Shown here: piece after piece, positions 33,601 to 44,525 of the stretch
How positions within the stretch are numbered: the stretch's first letter is position 1
Layout: each line of letters opens with the position of its first letter
DNA from: Tetrapyrgos nigripes
Taxonomy: Eukaryota > Basidiomycota > Agaricomycetes > Agaricales > Campanellaceae
Direction: 5' to 3'
Length of the DNA stretch: 64,000 nt
Assembly (NCBI GenBank): GCA_013368315.1
Contig: JAACJM010000256.1
Coordinates: forward strand, 1 to 64,000
The notes under the pieces: generated by a model
Told to the model about the DNA's origin: nothing
The model's database searches: none
What the model saw: the letters and a program-made list of their open reading frames with translations, nothing else
Translations under genes and position numbers: made by a program

Positions 33601-33837
33601 AGTAGATATATATATAAGCATTTGGATCCCAAGAAATCCCCCAAATCATTTTAACAAGTAATCAGCCAAACTTGTTGAAGTCAGAATTCATGGATGATAT
33701 TAACTATATACCTGCTAAGTATATGAAGATTACTATGTAAGATTACTACCATGGTAGGGCTATGGACAGACGGCAAATGGAGTGGTTAAGAGGATAGTGG
33801 CAAAGTAAATGGGGCTGGGGGACAGACTTAGGGCTGA

Positions 33838-34095
33838 ACATTTGAGATGTTCAAATAAACTGACACTTGCATCTACGTCTGAGTACATGAGCATCTGGAA
33901 CGCTCAGATAGACAGATGGATTTGCATCTGGTTTTGAGTATGTGATCGTCTCGGACGTTCATATACACAGAAACCATCTGCATCTGGATGTGAACGTCTG
34001 AGACGCTCACATACAACAATGCATTGATATCTACATCTGAGTATTTGAACGTCTTAGATGCTCACATACACAGATGCGTGGATATCTAGTGAACA
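33838..34095. repeat. palindrome-bearing array, block 2
   Basis: Same unit as block 1 after a 240-bp unrelated gap: CATCTG.GTATGTGA(A/T)CGTCT followed by GGACG/AGACG and CTCACATACACAGATGC. About four to five units with more divergence. Confidence 0.7.
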
Positions 34096-35280
34096 TTCGA
34101 GAAACCTATGTACAAATACAAAGGACAACGTAGACGCAACAGACACAATGAAGAGTACAAATGACGATATGTGGTACAAGACAAAAGAGACTATATACAT
34201 GATGGCAACAATTGTGACAGCAAACACAGCAAGGATAGTAGTAGTAGTTTGAGAAATCAAGCAATCAGAGAGCCAAAATGATTCAGGAGACGAGAATTGG
34301 AATAATGACGAGGAAGAGAGGATATGTATTGAAACGAAAGAGGATTATGGTAACAAAGATCAGTAAGTATGGCAATACGCAAAGGGGTCGAGGAAAAGAA
34401 AGGAACGCCGAAGGGGTATAACGGTGATATCAGCAATTGCCGATTCAACATAAGAGGAAAAGAAGTAAGGAGCGTCAAACGATAATGCGAAAACCCTAAG
34501 TCATATCGCATCCGAATGATAAGCAACGGCTTCAAAACTACTTCCATCGTGTTCGGAGAGTGAAATGACCCCCGAATAGAGCTTGAACAAGTAGATTCAA
34601 AGTAGGGGGCGATGAGGAATGGAATTGTTTGGGGTGAGGAGGAGCAGGTAGGGATCTTGATGAGTCTGTACGTCTTCGTAGGGCTTCCAAACCAGGGTTC
34701 AGGACAGGTTTGGGCAGATTATTTGACAGGGTAGGGCAGGGTTTGTCTTGAATGATTGGAGGGTTTATCTATCAAGATTAGACATGAGTGTATGGGTTGG
34801 CTATCAACTTACACAACTGACAAGCGTCTAGGACGATGCCTTCTTGAAGGCCAAGAATCTCAGCTAATAAGTATGCCAAGTCAACTTCTTTTTTTAAGCC
34901 TTGGTCATGTTCACCTTGGAGCAGCCTATCAAGCACTGGGGAAAGGGTAAGGACAAAAGTATATTAGGCTAAGTAGCGAAATTACAATCTACATAAATTT
35001 CTACTAGTAGTGATATAGATTATTGAGAAACAACTTTCATTCTGGATTACACAAAGTTGTAGGTACTCTCTGAGTACAGAGAATACCCTCCAGAGAGTAC
35101 CTACAGCCAAGGGGTCTCCAAAATGATATGACCAGACCGGATGTTCCTTTTTGGTCATAAGGTCCAGCTTGACCCCCCCCCTCCCCTTCTCCTTCCCAAA
35201 AATGGTAAGTGATAAGATAAATATGGCTTACAAATCATGAAATCAGATCAATTTTTCCTCCTGGCTACCTCATAGGCCCT
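34096..35280. other. intergenic, nothing recognised
   Basis: Only short frames without motifs. A few GGTTTGGGCAG-type words near 34690-34745 recall the minisatellite at 32.9-33.2 kb. Confidence 0.35.
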
Positions 35281-35289
35281 CTGCTAACC

Positions 35290-36885
35290 TACAGATGCTG
35301 CGAAATTGGTTGTGGGGTGTAGTAGTGTCTTGGACGCTGGTGTGACGACAAAGTCGATTTTTGATTAATGGAAGGTGTAGACTCTCTCTGGAAGCAAAGA
35401 GAACCTTTAGCTGGAATTGCTCCATGAATTTGTGGAGCAATCCTTCCGCGAAATTGGTTGTGGGGTGTAGTAGCGTCTTGGACGCTGGTGTGACGACAAA
35501 GTCGATTTTCGATTAATGGAAGGTGTAGACTCTCTCTGGAAGCAAGGAGAACCTTTAGCTGGAGTTGCTTCACGAATTCGTGGAGCAATCTTTCCGTGAA
35601 GTTGGTTGTGTGGTGTAGTAGCGTCTGGGACGCTGGTGCGACGACAAAGTCAATTTTCGATTAATGGAAGGTGTAGACTCTCCCTGGAAGCAAAGAGAAC
35701 CTTTAGCTGGAATTGCTCCACGAATTCGTGGAGCAATCCTTCCGCGAAATTGGTTGTGGGGTGTAGTAGCATCTTGGACACTGGTGCGACGACAAAGTCG
35801 ATTTTCGATTAATGGAAGGTGTAGACTCTCTCTGGAAGCAAGGAGAACCTTTAGCTGGAGTTGCTCCACGAATTCATGGAGCAATCTTTCCGTGAAGTTG
35901 GTTGTGGGGTGTAGTAGCGTCTGGGACGCTGGTGCGACGACAAAGTCAATTTTCGATTAATGGAAGGTGTAGACTCTCCCTGGAAGCAAAGAGAACCTTT
36001 AGCTTGAGTTGCTCCACGAATTCGTGGAGCAAACTTTCTGCGAAGTTGGTTGTGGGGTGTAGTAGCCTCTGGGACGCTGGTGCTACGACAAAGTCGATTT
36101 TGGATTAATTGAATGAGTAGATACTCTCTGGACTCAGAGAGCAGCCCTAAAGCGATTGCTCCTTGGATTTGGAGGGCAATCGTTGAATGATTTTCAGTCG
36201 TGCGGGTGTAGAGCATCTTGGACGCTGGCGAGACGCAGGAGGCCCATACTTGATTAGATTGAAGGTGTAGGTACTCTTTCAACTGCAGAGTACAGAGAGC
36301 AACCTCGAAAACGATTGCTCCTCGGATTCGGAGAGAAACTGTTGAACGATTTTTAGTCGTTTGTGTGTAGAGCGTCTCGGACGCTGGCGAGAAGAACGAA
36401 GTACATTTTGGATTAAAAGAAGGCGTAGGTACTCTCTGAGTCCAGAGAGAACCTTCAGCTGGAGCTGCTCCTCGAATTCGTAGAGCAGTCTTTCTGCGAA
36501 ATTGGTTGTGGGGGTGTGTATAGCGTCTTGGACGCTGGTGCAACGACAAAGTCGATTTTCGATTAATAGAAGGTGTAGACTCTCCCTGGATGCAGAGAGA
36601 ACCTTTAGCTGGAGCTGCTCCACGAATTCGTGGAGCAATCGTTGAACGATTTTTAGTCGTGCGGGTGTAGAGTGTCTTGGACACTGGCGAGACGAAGGAG
36701 GCCCATACATCATTAGATTGAAAGTGTAGGTACTCTCTCAGCTGAAGTTGCTCTCTGGATCCAGAGAGCAGCCTCGAAAGCGATTGCTCCTTGGATTCGG
36801 AGAGCAATCGTTGACCGATTTTTAGTCATGGGGGTGTGCAGCGTCTTGGACGCTGGCGAGACGAAGGAAGTACATTCTGGATAAA
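35290..36885. repeat. satellite-like array, ~148-bp unit, ~11 copies
   Basis: Head-to-tail copies start near 35298, 35446, 35594, 35742, 35890 and 36037 (regular spacing of 147-148), then diverged copies near 36185, 36343, 36490, 36640 and 36812. Each unit has GTTGTGGGGTGTAGTAGCGT, CTTGGACGCTGG, AAGTCGATTTTCGATTAATG and CTCTGGAAGCA.AGAGAACCT. Several copies carry the perfect 20-bp palindrome GCTCCACGAATTCGTGGAGC. Long minus-strand frames here (for example 36807-35851) are by-products of the repeat. The array truncates the DIRS-like pol at its right edge. Confidence 0.9.
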
Positions 36886-38444
36886 AAGAGGCCAATACCC
36901 CAAGTGGTGGACGCATCCACAAAGATTTGCAGTGTGATAGGTTCGGGGATGTTCTTGATGGTGATGCTGACAAACTCAAGAGAAAGGGTTTCCATCCACC
37001 AGTTCAAGTCGTTGAGGAGAGTTTTGCTTGGCGTATGTCTGACATGAGGATTGCGGCCGTCAAAGGATGCTTGGAAAGCGGATAAGTTTGGGAGGAAGGC
37101 ACGGCCATCAGGGACTACTAGTGTGATGTGGTTGAGTGTTCTGATGAGGGACTCAGCTTCATTGGCTGAAAGTTTTCTTGGTTTTCCTTTTTCGTCAGTC
37201 ATTAGCCACGACCCTAGTTTCTTCTTGTATTTTTCTTTCTTCTTCTCTGGTAGTTGTACCGTCTTGTTCTGGAGGTCCCAGAGGAGACTGATGTATAAGA
37301 AAATGAACACAAAGTCAGTAAATTTGTTTGGGGCCCAGGGCCAGCCTAGATGCTCCACGAGTTTCCATATGAATGAGGCATCATAGGCGTAAGTGTAGGA
37401 GCCTTCTGTGTTGCGACGCACTGGTTTGCGGAAGAAAATGAAGTCGTCTACCCATTTGATGACGATTAAGAGAAGGATGGCTCTGAAGAACATGTATATG
37501 AAAGCCTAATAGTATTGTTAAGCAGGAGTTATGTAGAGAGGTTGTCGCGTAGTTACCATTGCATCAGTGATGAGTCCCCAAATACCAGGAGAAGAAGCCA
37601 CCCCGAAGTTGAGTGCTTGATCAAGATGGATTTTTCCTCTGAAGGATAGGGCTACATATTGTCGCATTTCAGGGTGTATAGGGATGTTTCGGAAGGCTGC
37701 GTCTACATCAAAGACTGCAGCTTGGGTGCCAGGGGAAGCGTTCATGACGATGAGGTAGCATTCCGAAAATGAACCCCAATCACATGGGTATTTGGATGAG
37801 TCTATAACAGAATTTACTGATGCGTGTTTGGGATTTAGTGGGATCGGTTCATTGCTATTTGGTTCGTAATTGGGTTGTTTATGGGATTCGAAATGTGAAA
37901 TATGATGTCGTGGAAATGAGCGGTTGATGATGATGTGAAACTTTCCAGGTTTCTGTTCAATTACGGCCATCGGTGAAGTGCGAAAATGTCCGATGAGTTT
38001 CTGGAGAGTGTCTGGGTCCCAACCAGGGGAGATCTGACCAAGGAGTATTTCTTCTGCAAATTTTTCGTCTATGTGTTGGGCTTCTTGTTCCGTATTGAAG
38101 TGGTTATCGGGGATGAAAGTTTCAGTGAGTTCATGGCCTTCCAGACCTATGAAGAAACCTTCTCGGAGACCTTTTGGTATCTCCCTGAATCTCTTGGGGG
38201 CTCCCACTTCCTTGAGAGTGTCTTCCCATGCCTTCCATCTAAGCCTGGTTACCACCGGAAACAGCTCCGTGGTCCCGAGCGGGGTGGTTATGTCCGCACT
38301 TGCTGCATTTGTGCACCTGTCTGCAGGAGTTATACTTGCAGTCGCCGTAGACGTTCCATCTGCTGGTGTGCCATAGTGGCCACTGGGCAGTTGTTTGAGG
38401 AAGGAGAAGGAGGAGGTGAAGTGGTCCTTGGCTCTATGAGACAT
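36886..38444 (-). pseudogene. DIRS-like retrotransposon pol: reverse transcriptase and RNase H start
   Basis: Two minus-strand frames joined by a probable intron (about 37557-37507): 38444-37518 and 37493-36886. RT marks are FRTSPMAVIEQKPGKFHIII, AVFDVDAAFRNIPIHPEMR (first catalytic Asp), LNFGVASSPGIWGLI and IKWVDDFIFF (the VDD box). RNase H begins IFVDASTTWGIG and is then cut by the satellite array near 36885. The pattern matches basidiomycete DIRS/Ngaro-type elements, which also carry a tyrosine recombinase. None is present here. Confidence 0.75.
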
Positions 38445-39830
38445 GGGGCAGATCCAGCACCTGATGAGTTGGGTGCCATTGGATTTCTGCGAAGATTGGG
38501 TGCGAAAGGTACTGTGCTGTTTTGATGGGAATGAGGAGGAAGCAGTGGTTTTGGGTTGATGGGACTGGTGCGATGAGGAGGTTGTGGTCGCGTGGACGAG
38601 TGTGAGTATGTGATGGTGCCTGTTGAAGGGTCATCTGTTCCATCAGGTGACACTGGTCCCAGACTGCTGGGGAGAAGACGTCTGGCATGACATTCATGTC
38701 CTGTCCCAACTCGAAAATGGAGATAATGGTGGCAATGTATCGGCAGTATGTAGGGAACAAGAGTAGATAGTTAGGCCGGCGAGCCACCTCAGCAAACATC
38801 TGTTCAAATGCGTCAGTGACCATGTGAGCTTGAGACGAGCCTGGCGCGGGCTCGTTCCAGGGAATGAAGTAAGCCCTGATAACAGTGACCAGGTTGCTCC
38901 CAACTTCAGGCATGTCACCTGACTCCAAGTCTTCCAGCGGGATGGAGTTTCTCTTCCTATCCTCGACTCACAGCTTTCCGTCTCTACCCAGCGACAATGC
39001 AGACATGGGTTTTGATGCCACGAGAGCATGGGCAGTGGAAGGGTTAAGCCGAGACAAGAAATCGGGTAGGTTAACTTTGTCCAGCCAGTAGTTGGCAAAT
39101 GATTGCCGCATCTGTGCAGAAGCTGTCCAGGCACTCAGGGTCATCGCGGTCCCCCTAGCGGTGCGAGGGTCTGCTAGCATCCTTCCCAATCTGGTCTTCG
39201 ACTGGGGTAGCAGAGCTTGCCCAGGAGCCACAGACAGGAAGGTGTGCAGTGGCAGATATGCCCCAGGGTGACTGTGGAACTGGGTATTGTGGTGGAGGGT
39301 ATTGCAGTGGAGGGTATTGGACTGGCTGGTAGAGTTGGTGGTGTTGTTGTTGGACATATTGCAGTATCTGCTGAGTGTAAGGAGGGTGCTACAGAGTGTA
39401 CTGGGGTTGTGGTTCGGGATACAGAGTGGGTGACTGGGTATATTGTGGCTGTGGCTGCTGCTGAAGGTGTGTGGGATGCTGAAGAAGATATGGGGGCAGC
39501 TGGTGGGTATGGTGCGGCTGCTGTTGGGCATATGTTGGTTGTAGCTGGGCGTACTGCTGCTGCGACGCGTACTGTGATAGGTGGACATGGGGGTCAGCCT
39601 GTTGGGAGCGTTCTGGTGATGGTGCAACAGGACCAGAGATCGTGCCGCTCTGGGGGCGTTTCGCATTCGGTTCGTTTTTCAGCGATGAGGGACTCAGTTC
39701 ATGGGCCAAGGTTTTACGGAGCTGTTGGCGGAGTTCCACGCCACGTCGCAATGTGTCTGTCCAGAGCAGCATGTGAGCATATTGTATCGTGCGACGGGGA
39801 GCATATAGGATCAGATATTGCATGATGTAT
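38434..39830 (-). pseudogene. DIRS-like gag region
   Basis: Upstream of pol, overlapping minus-strand frames encode a Gln/His/Pro-rich N-terminus (39823-39389 and 39666-38968), then FANYWLDKVNLPDFLSRL, then VIRAYFIPWNEPAPGSSQAH (38928-38434). In a third frame near 38385-38270 lies a Cys/His cluster, CKYNSCRQVHKCSKCGHNH, as found between gag and RT in this group. Frame changes show the gene is broken. Confidence 0.6.
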
Positions 39831-39896
39831 CGTGTATCGTATTGTATACCATATCACATATCGTGTTGCGTATCGTGTCGCGTATCATAGTGTGGT
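39822..39896. repeat. short TATCGTGT tandem array
   Basis: About eight imperfect copies of TATCGTGT / CGTATCGTG between 39822 and 39896, at the 5' edge of the DIRS-like gag. Could be part of its terminal repeat; no partner was found. Confidence 0.55.
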
Positions 39897-40479
39897 AAAG
39901 AAAAAAGTACTCACCCTGGCCTGTCCTTGTAATGGACTGTATGAAGTGTGGAGGGTTCGTGAGGTCTCCGGAAACGCCAGCGGAATGCACCTGTACTTTT
40001 TCGCTTCAGAAACACGACTTTGTGCACGGTGAGGCCTGTCTATACGTTCGAAGTCTTGAAGAAAAAACCACTGAGACAGTGGGAGTGCACTCGCACGAGA
40101 ATCGAAACGTAAGCTACTGTGGAGGAATGGAATAAATTTATTGTTTCGTTGTCCAATGCTTGTCGGACGGAAATATCAAAAAATCGCATCATTTTTTATT
40201 CTGTTTTTTCTTATCCTATCCCAGTTACAGAACGGGGCCTAAAGGCCTCGTAACATTGCTTCTAGGTCAGACACTTGAAGATCTGGTGACACAGTAAGCT
40301 GTTTCCTCTGCTCTCATACCCTCATTAGCTAATTCCTGCCTGTCTTGTTTGCAGCCTCACATAGTCATGACTTTTTCGTGATGTGGGATGTTTGTGTGAT
40401 ACCTCGGGAGTCAGAGCGAGATTAGTTGTTCATTCAATGTACTGGTAGTGTATATATGGACGTACATGTAACTAGAATT
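39897..40479. other. intergenic with a SINE-head scrap
   Basis: No gene. At 40229-40256 the minus strand reads TTACGAGGCCTTTAGGCCCC, the 5' end of the SINE / second repeat family. Confidence 0.4.
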
Positions 40480-41278
40480 AGACTGTAACCGGATTAACTT
40501 AACTTAAGTATAGTTGATTTGCAGACATTTTACTCAAGTTTACTTAAGTTTTAACTTAAAGTCCATTCTGAAGTTAATGTAAGATACCATTCTGATATGA
40601 CTTGAGTCCATGGGGGCCTCAAGTTAGGTTGCAAACTTAAGTAGTCTGCAACTTAAGCATCCTTTGATATTGTTAGCTATGTCAAGACTTAAGTCACCAC
40701 TTACCAGATACACCAACTTTTCAGGCCCTGTCCAAACATTGGAGAGGTCCGCTTAAGTCTCACTCAATACAAAGAAAGCTAGCATACCAAATCCTTCATC
40801 CAAGATAACTGGTGGCATGGGGATTGCCGAGGCAGTCAGCAATTTGATGAGCCATCAAACAACTGCCTAAACGGAAGTGGGCATTGGAGAGTTGGAAGAG
40901 GTAAAAAAACATATACATTAGAAGATTATTGCAAAGACACAGAACAGAACTGAGAACGTACCTCCAATAGGCTCCTCAGTCGTAAACCAAACAGGTGTTT
41001 CGCCTTTACCATTGTTATTAATTGATGTTGGATCTGAACACAAAGGGAACCCAGTCCTGAAGCCATAAGCCAGTCTACAGCGAAGAACAAAAAAGGGAAG
41101 TCCAAAAAGGTGATGGTAGTAAACCTGAGTGATTCAAAAATGCAAGAAAGTAGACTCTGGCCCAGTACTGGCTTACTCACCCTTATCTATCTATTATCCT
41201 TGTTTTTCTTGTCTTTGCTCCTGTGTGGTGGCCTGAGAGGCATCCAGTCTCTATCTGAACCTGTTCTTATCTTTTCTA

Positions 41279-41600
41279 CAGGTTCAAACTCCCACCCCTG
41301 TTTTTTGGCGCTCATCAAGCACTCATGGTCAAGACCACCATGATGTTGTTCACAGCTTCCTCAGACCACGTAACTAAGGCAGCATTGAGTGCGCCTTGCT
41401 TCCTCCTCCTCATGTTTGGGTTCCTCCACTAGTGTTTAAGGTGCTCGTACTGATTTCTTCTGCTGTTATAACAGCATTTACTTACATGTACTATGTTGCC
41501 TCTCGAAAACTGTACATTAATATGTGCTGCTGAAATCCCAAAGGCCTCGTAGCTTGCCACACGAAGCGATGGCACTTTACCCCAGTTTTTTTTTCTTTCT
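41279..41600 (+). repeat. tRNA-derived SINE, copy at 41.3 kb
   Basis: Contains the B box GGTTCAAACTCCCACCCC (from 41280), GGCGCTCATCAAGCACTCAT and the tail GGCCTCGTAGCTTGCCACAC, then GGCACTTTACCCCAG followed by a T-run. The head and A box left of 41279 are not clearly recognisable. Plus orientation. Confidence 0.6.
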
Positions 41601-41801
41601 TCAGACTTGGCACTTATAGAACAGAATTAAGTTCGCTTTTTAGCCTAGTTTTTCTTGTGTCATGTTTGCTTATCGCTTCTACTAAGTAAGTAGTACTATT
41701 GACTTATTGATTCATGACGAAGGACTTGAGTTTTTCACTTGAGTTTTTCTTGTATTGTTTTTCCTACTGACTTATGATCATGGACTTAAGTTTTTCTTGT
41801 A

Positions 41802-42597
41802 CAGTATACACCCTCTTAACACATACCCCTAGGTTACAGGCCCAAGGTATGTGTTATGGGAGAGTATGTCCTACGAGGGAGTCCGATAAAATCGGACCCA
41901 AATCCGCTTATAATAAATTTTAGTGTAGTTACATGTTTTAACGGTTCTTTACGAGAAGTAATCAGTAATTTGAGTATCTATCATGGCCCGAGTCTCTTCG
42001 AGTTGAGTCTGACGACCAAAGGAAGCAAGAATACCTTCCAATTTCCGAGCAAATGGGTCCTCCATGTTCGTAATCTGAGGCTTTGTCCAATTTTTCGATG
42101 ACCAATGTCTCGTCAACCACATTTCCCTCATTGTCGAGCCATTTCTCTTCTTCCTCTGAGACCTTCTTTTTGTGCATAAGCCTGGTTGTAATGTCCTTCC
42201 TTTTGGCGACAATGCGTTCGGAGAGTACAGATAGACCTTTTTTCAAGGTCTCCAGAGGTTTGGGGGGCATTGGGAGACGATGAAGAAGAACTCAGGCTGC
42301 GGCGCACTACGGAATTGTAAAAAAATTACAAAAAAATCAAATTATATTCCAAAATCATCTTTTCAACCCTTCGTCAACCCTTTGTTGACCCTCTTGAGCT
42401 CCGTACCGACGAAACGTGTGGCAGTATGCCTTCCATATAAGGAAGGTATGTCTTATGGTCTAGTCAAATGGGTATGTCCTATGTGTTATAGCGGAGGTAT
42501 GTGTTACACCATAGTAACCATGGTGGTGACAGCCGAAAGGTATGTCCTATTGGGGGTTATGTGTTAAGGCGGGTATGTGTTAGGAGGGTGTATACTG
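41802..42597 (-). mobile_element. pogo/Tc1-mariner-type element, deleted (TSD TA)
   Basis: The TIR is CAGTATACACCCTC(T/C)TAAC with ACACATACC, facing the reverse at the right end (GGTATGTGTTAGGAGGGTGT...ACTG). Both ends abut TA (41800-41801 and 42598-42599), as expected for Tc1/mariner/pogo. The arms repeat GGTATGT(G/C)(T/C)TA. A minus-strand frame (42270-41962) resembles a transposase C-terminus: SEEEEKWLDNEGNVVDETLV followed by ASDYEHG. The DDE core is missing, so it is non-autonomous. Confidence 0.8.
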
Positions 42598-42718
42598 TAG
42601 TAGCAATTTGTATAAATTCTCGGTAGCACGCATCCTTGAGTATAGGTAAACTTAATTAAAAACTCAAGTTCACTTGAGTAAAATGTCCAAAAGTCAGGTT
42701 TACTTAAGTTAAGCTGCT

Positions 42719-43599
42719 ATAGAATTGGAAAAAATATATGCTTTCTCCCCACTCATGATTCTTTTTACCCAAGCCGCAGCTGAGGATCCAGAGCCGACGA
42801 AGCGTTGGGATGTACATATGTATGTGTATACAATTCAGTTTTGTATTCAGTGAACAGTCATATTGGTCGGTTAATTGTGGTCAGGGCTCCTTGAAATGTG
42901 GGTATACGGTTGCCCATCGGGACAAGCTCAAGTTTTACTTCGCTTAATGTCCCTTGAGTGAGCCGGGGTCCTGTCACGCTTTCTATAGTGACAATGGACA
43001 TGGACTAGTCCACCATACTTCAACGAGAGCTTAGAGCTTAGAAGTGGCTTGGTCAATATGCACGAACGTCAAACAGATTGGAAAGTTCTAGAGCCTAAGA
43101 TACTTACTGTAGCTAGATAGAACCAATACACATGTACATACTTAAAATTCGAGGACTCGGAGGAGGGTTGAATATCCAGCAAGGCAATAGCTAGCTAGAT
43201 AAAATCAATACATAAACATACTTAAAATCCCACTGAAATAACCCGCGAGACGATAGCGAGCGACCGACTGGAAGGCAAGGTGTAGTAGGAACGGCAATCG
43301 GTGGCGCGTATCAAGACCGGTCGGCCCAATTTGGCAAGGTCGAGTAACTTGGCGCGTGACAAGTTTCAGGAGGAATGCATGAACGAGCTCGAGACAGAGA
43401 CAGAGACCGTGAGCGCAAACGTGATGACCATGCCCATCCTTGTCCCCGCCTGGTTCAGAGGCTAGAGCAGGCTGAGTCGTCAGCGATTTTTTATTCCCGT
43501 CTTTTTAGGTTTTTGGGTTTCCAGGTCTGGAAGCGATAGACGACGGTCGTCGCGTTAGAGCAGAAACAATGATTAAGACAACAAGAGGATGTAAATGTG
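42719..43599. other. intergenic, nothing recognised
   Basis: No frame or repeat of note. ACATACTTAAAAT.C occurs twice (43136 and 43216) with AGCTAG(A)TA words, a small local duplication. Confidence 0.35.
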
Positions 43600-44525
43600 A
43601 ACTAAACGTTATCCACGCACCAAAACCGCGGGTCACGTGCATTACTCGCGTGCTTTTCACGTGGTCTCTCGCGCGTCCATGTCCCGCGTGTAAAGGATTA
43701 GGTCAGCCTGCGATGAGACCCAACCTCCAGCTGGACCAAAAGGCCACAATATTCGGTACATGTGAATACCTTCGCAGGCTCTATATATGGAGTAAGGGAT
43801 GTGACCCTTACACCGCGCTTCGCCGTACCGCTCTTCGTCACACAGTGGAGGCCGTTTTCTAAGGTCCTTAAGCATAATATGTAGTCGATATAGTATATAG
43901 GAATAATTATAGCAAAAAAAAATAGAAAATTTAATAGAAAATCATTGCCCTTTAGCTAAGTTCCATGTCTAAGTCAAGTCTAAGTAGTGATTGTCTACTG
44001 AAAATTTTACTGACGAGAGCTCGTATTGGGTTCAATCTCATATTCCATGGTATTTGCCACCCGTCTACCGTCCCCCTTTTGCTTCTTTGCCCAAGTTGTA
44101 TCCCTTGATCCTCGAGTACTTTCAAAATCACCTATATCCTCCACAAACTTTGACATTTCCCGGCCAACCTGGCGCTTGCGGAGACTTCTTTGCGAGAGTA
44201 CGGGTAATTCTCGAGAGTACGAGAGTCTGGGAGAGCTCGGCGAAATAAACTGCATCAAAATTTGAAAAAAAAAAATTACTGAGGTCCGACTTTGGTCTGG
44301 ACACTAGGTTATCCTCAGTCGTGACCTTATTCGCTACTACAGTGTGATATTATTGCCTATATACACTACACCACTACACTGATTATATACATCGCCTATA
44401 CACCTTCGCAAAAGTCCTCGTTCATTGACCAAGGGCAGGATGGGACTTGTACGCGCGAGGCCATGCGAAAAGCACGCGGATATTTCACGTGACCCGCGGT
44501 TTTGGTGGGTGGATAGCGTTTGGTT
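43600..44525. mobile_element. long-TIR element (about 110-bp inverted ends)
   Basis: The left arm, from 43600, contains AACGTTATCCACGCACCAAA then ACCGCGGGTCACGTG and CGCGTGCTTTTC. The right arm read in reverse from 44525 gives AACGCTATCCACCCACCAAA, ACCGCGGGTCACGTG and CGCGTGCTTTTC. Similarity extends about 110 bp. Possible 9-bp flanks TAAATGTGA / TAAATCTAA (7 of 9) would suit a MULE. The interior encodes nothing recognisable; short frames in it lack motifs. Confidence 0.65.

Larger units (their letters stand above)
40480..42718. mobile_element. TIR element rich in CTTAAGT motifs, host of nested insertions
   Basis: The left end (from about 40480) contains TTAACTTAACTTAAGTATAG, then GACATTTTACTCAAGTTTAC. 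The right end, read in reverse, contains CTTAACTTAAGTAAACC, then GGACATTTTACTCAAGTGAA. The two arms form an imperfect inverted repeat of about 70 bp. CTTAAGT-type hexamers are frequent in both arms, as in hAT subterminal regions. Candidate duplications are CTAGAATT (40472-40479) and ATAGAATT (42719-42726), 7 of 8 identical. A SINE and a pogo-like element have inserted inside. No transposase was found. Confidence 0.55.

Noticed and set aside
33186..34095. Regular repeats with dyad symmetry resembling a CRISPR array
   Set aside because: Unit spacing is irregular, there are no unique spacers, and the genome is clearly eukaryotic with introns and retroelements.
35606..36807. Long overlapping frames on both strands in the 35-37 kb region
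   Set aside because: They follow the 148-bp repeat period, exist on both strands and have no domain; they are by-products of the satellite array.
39217..39825. 202-codon plus-strand frame rich in Val/Gly/Ala
   Set aside because: It is the complement of the Gln/His-rich DIRS-like gag frame on the minus strand.
43991..44265. Short plus-strand frames inside the long-TIR element
   Set aside because: Too short, no motifs, and frames on both strands; probably chance.
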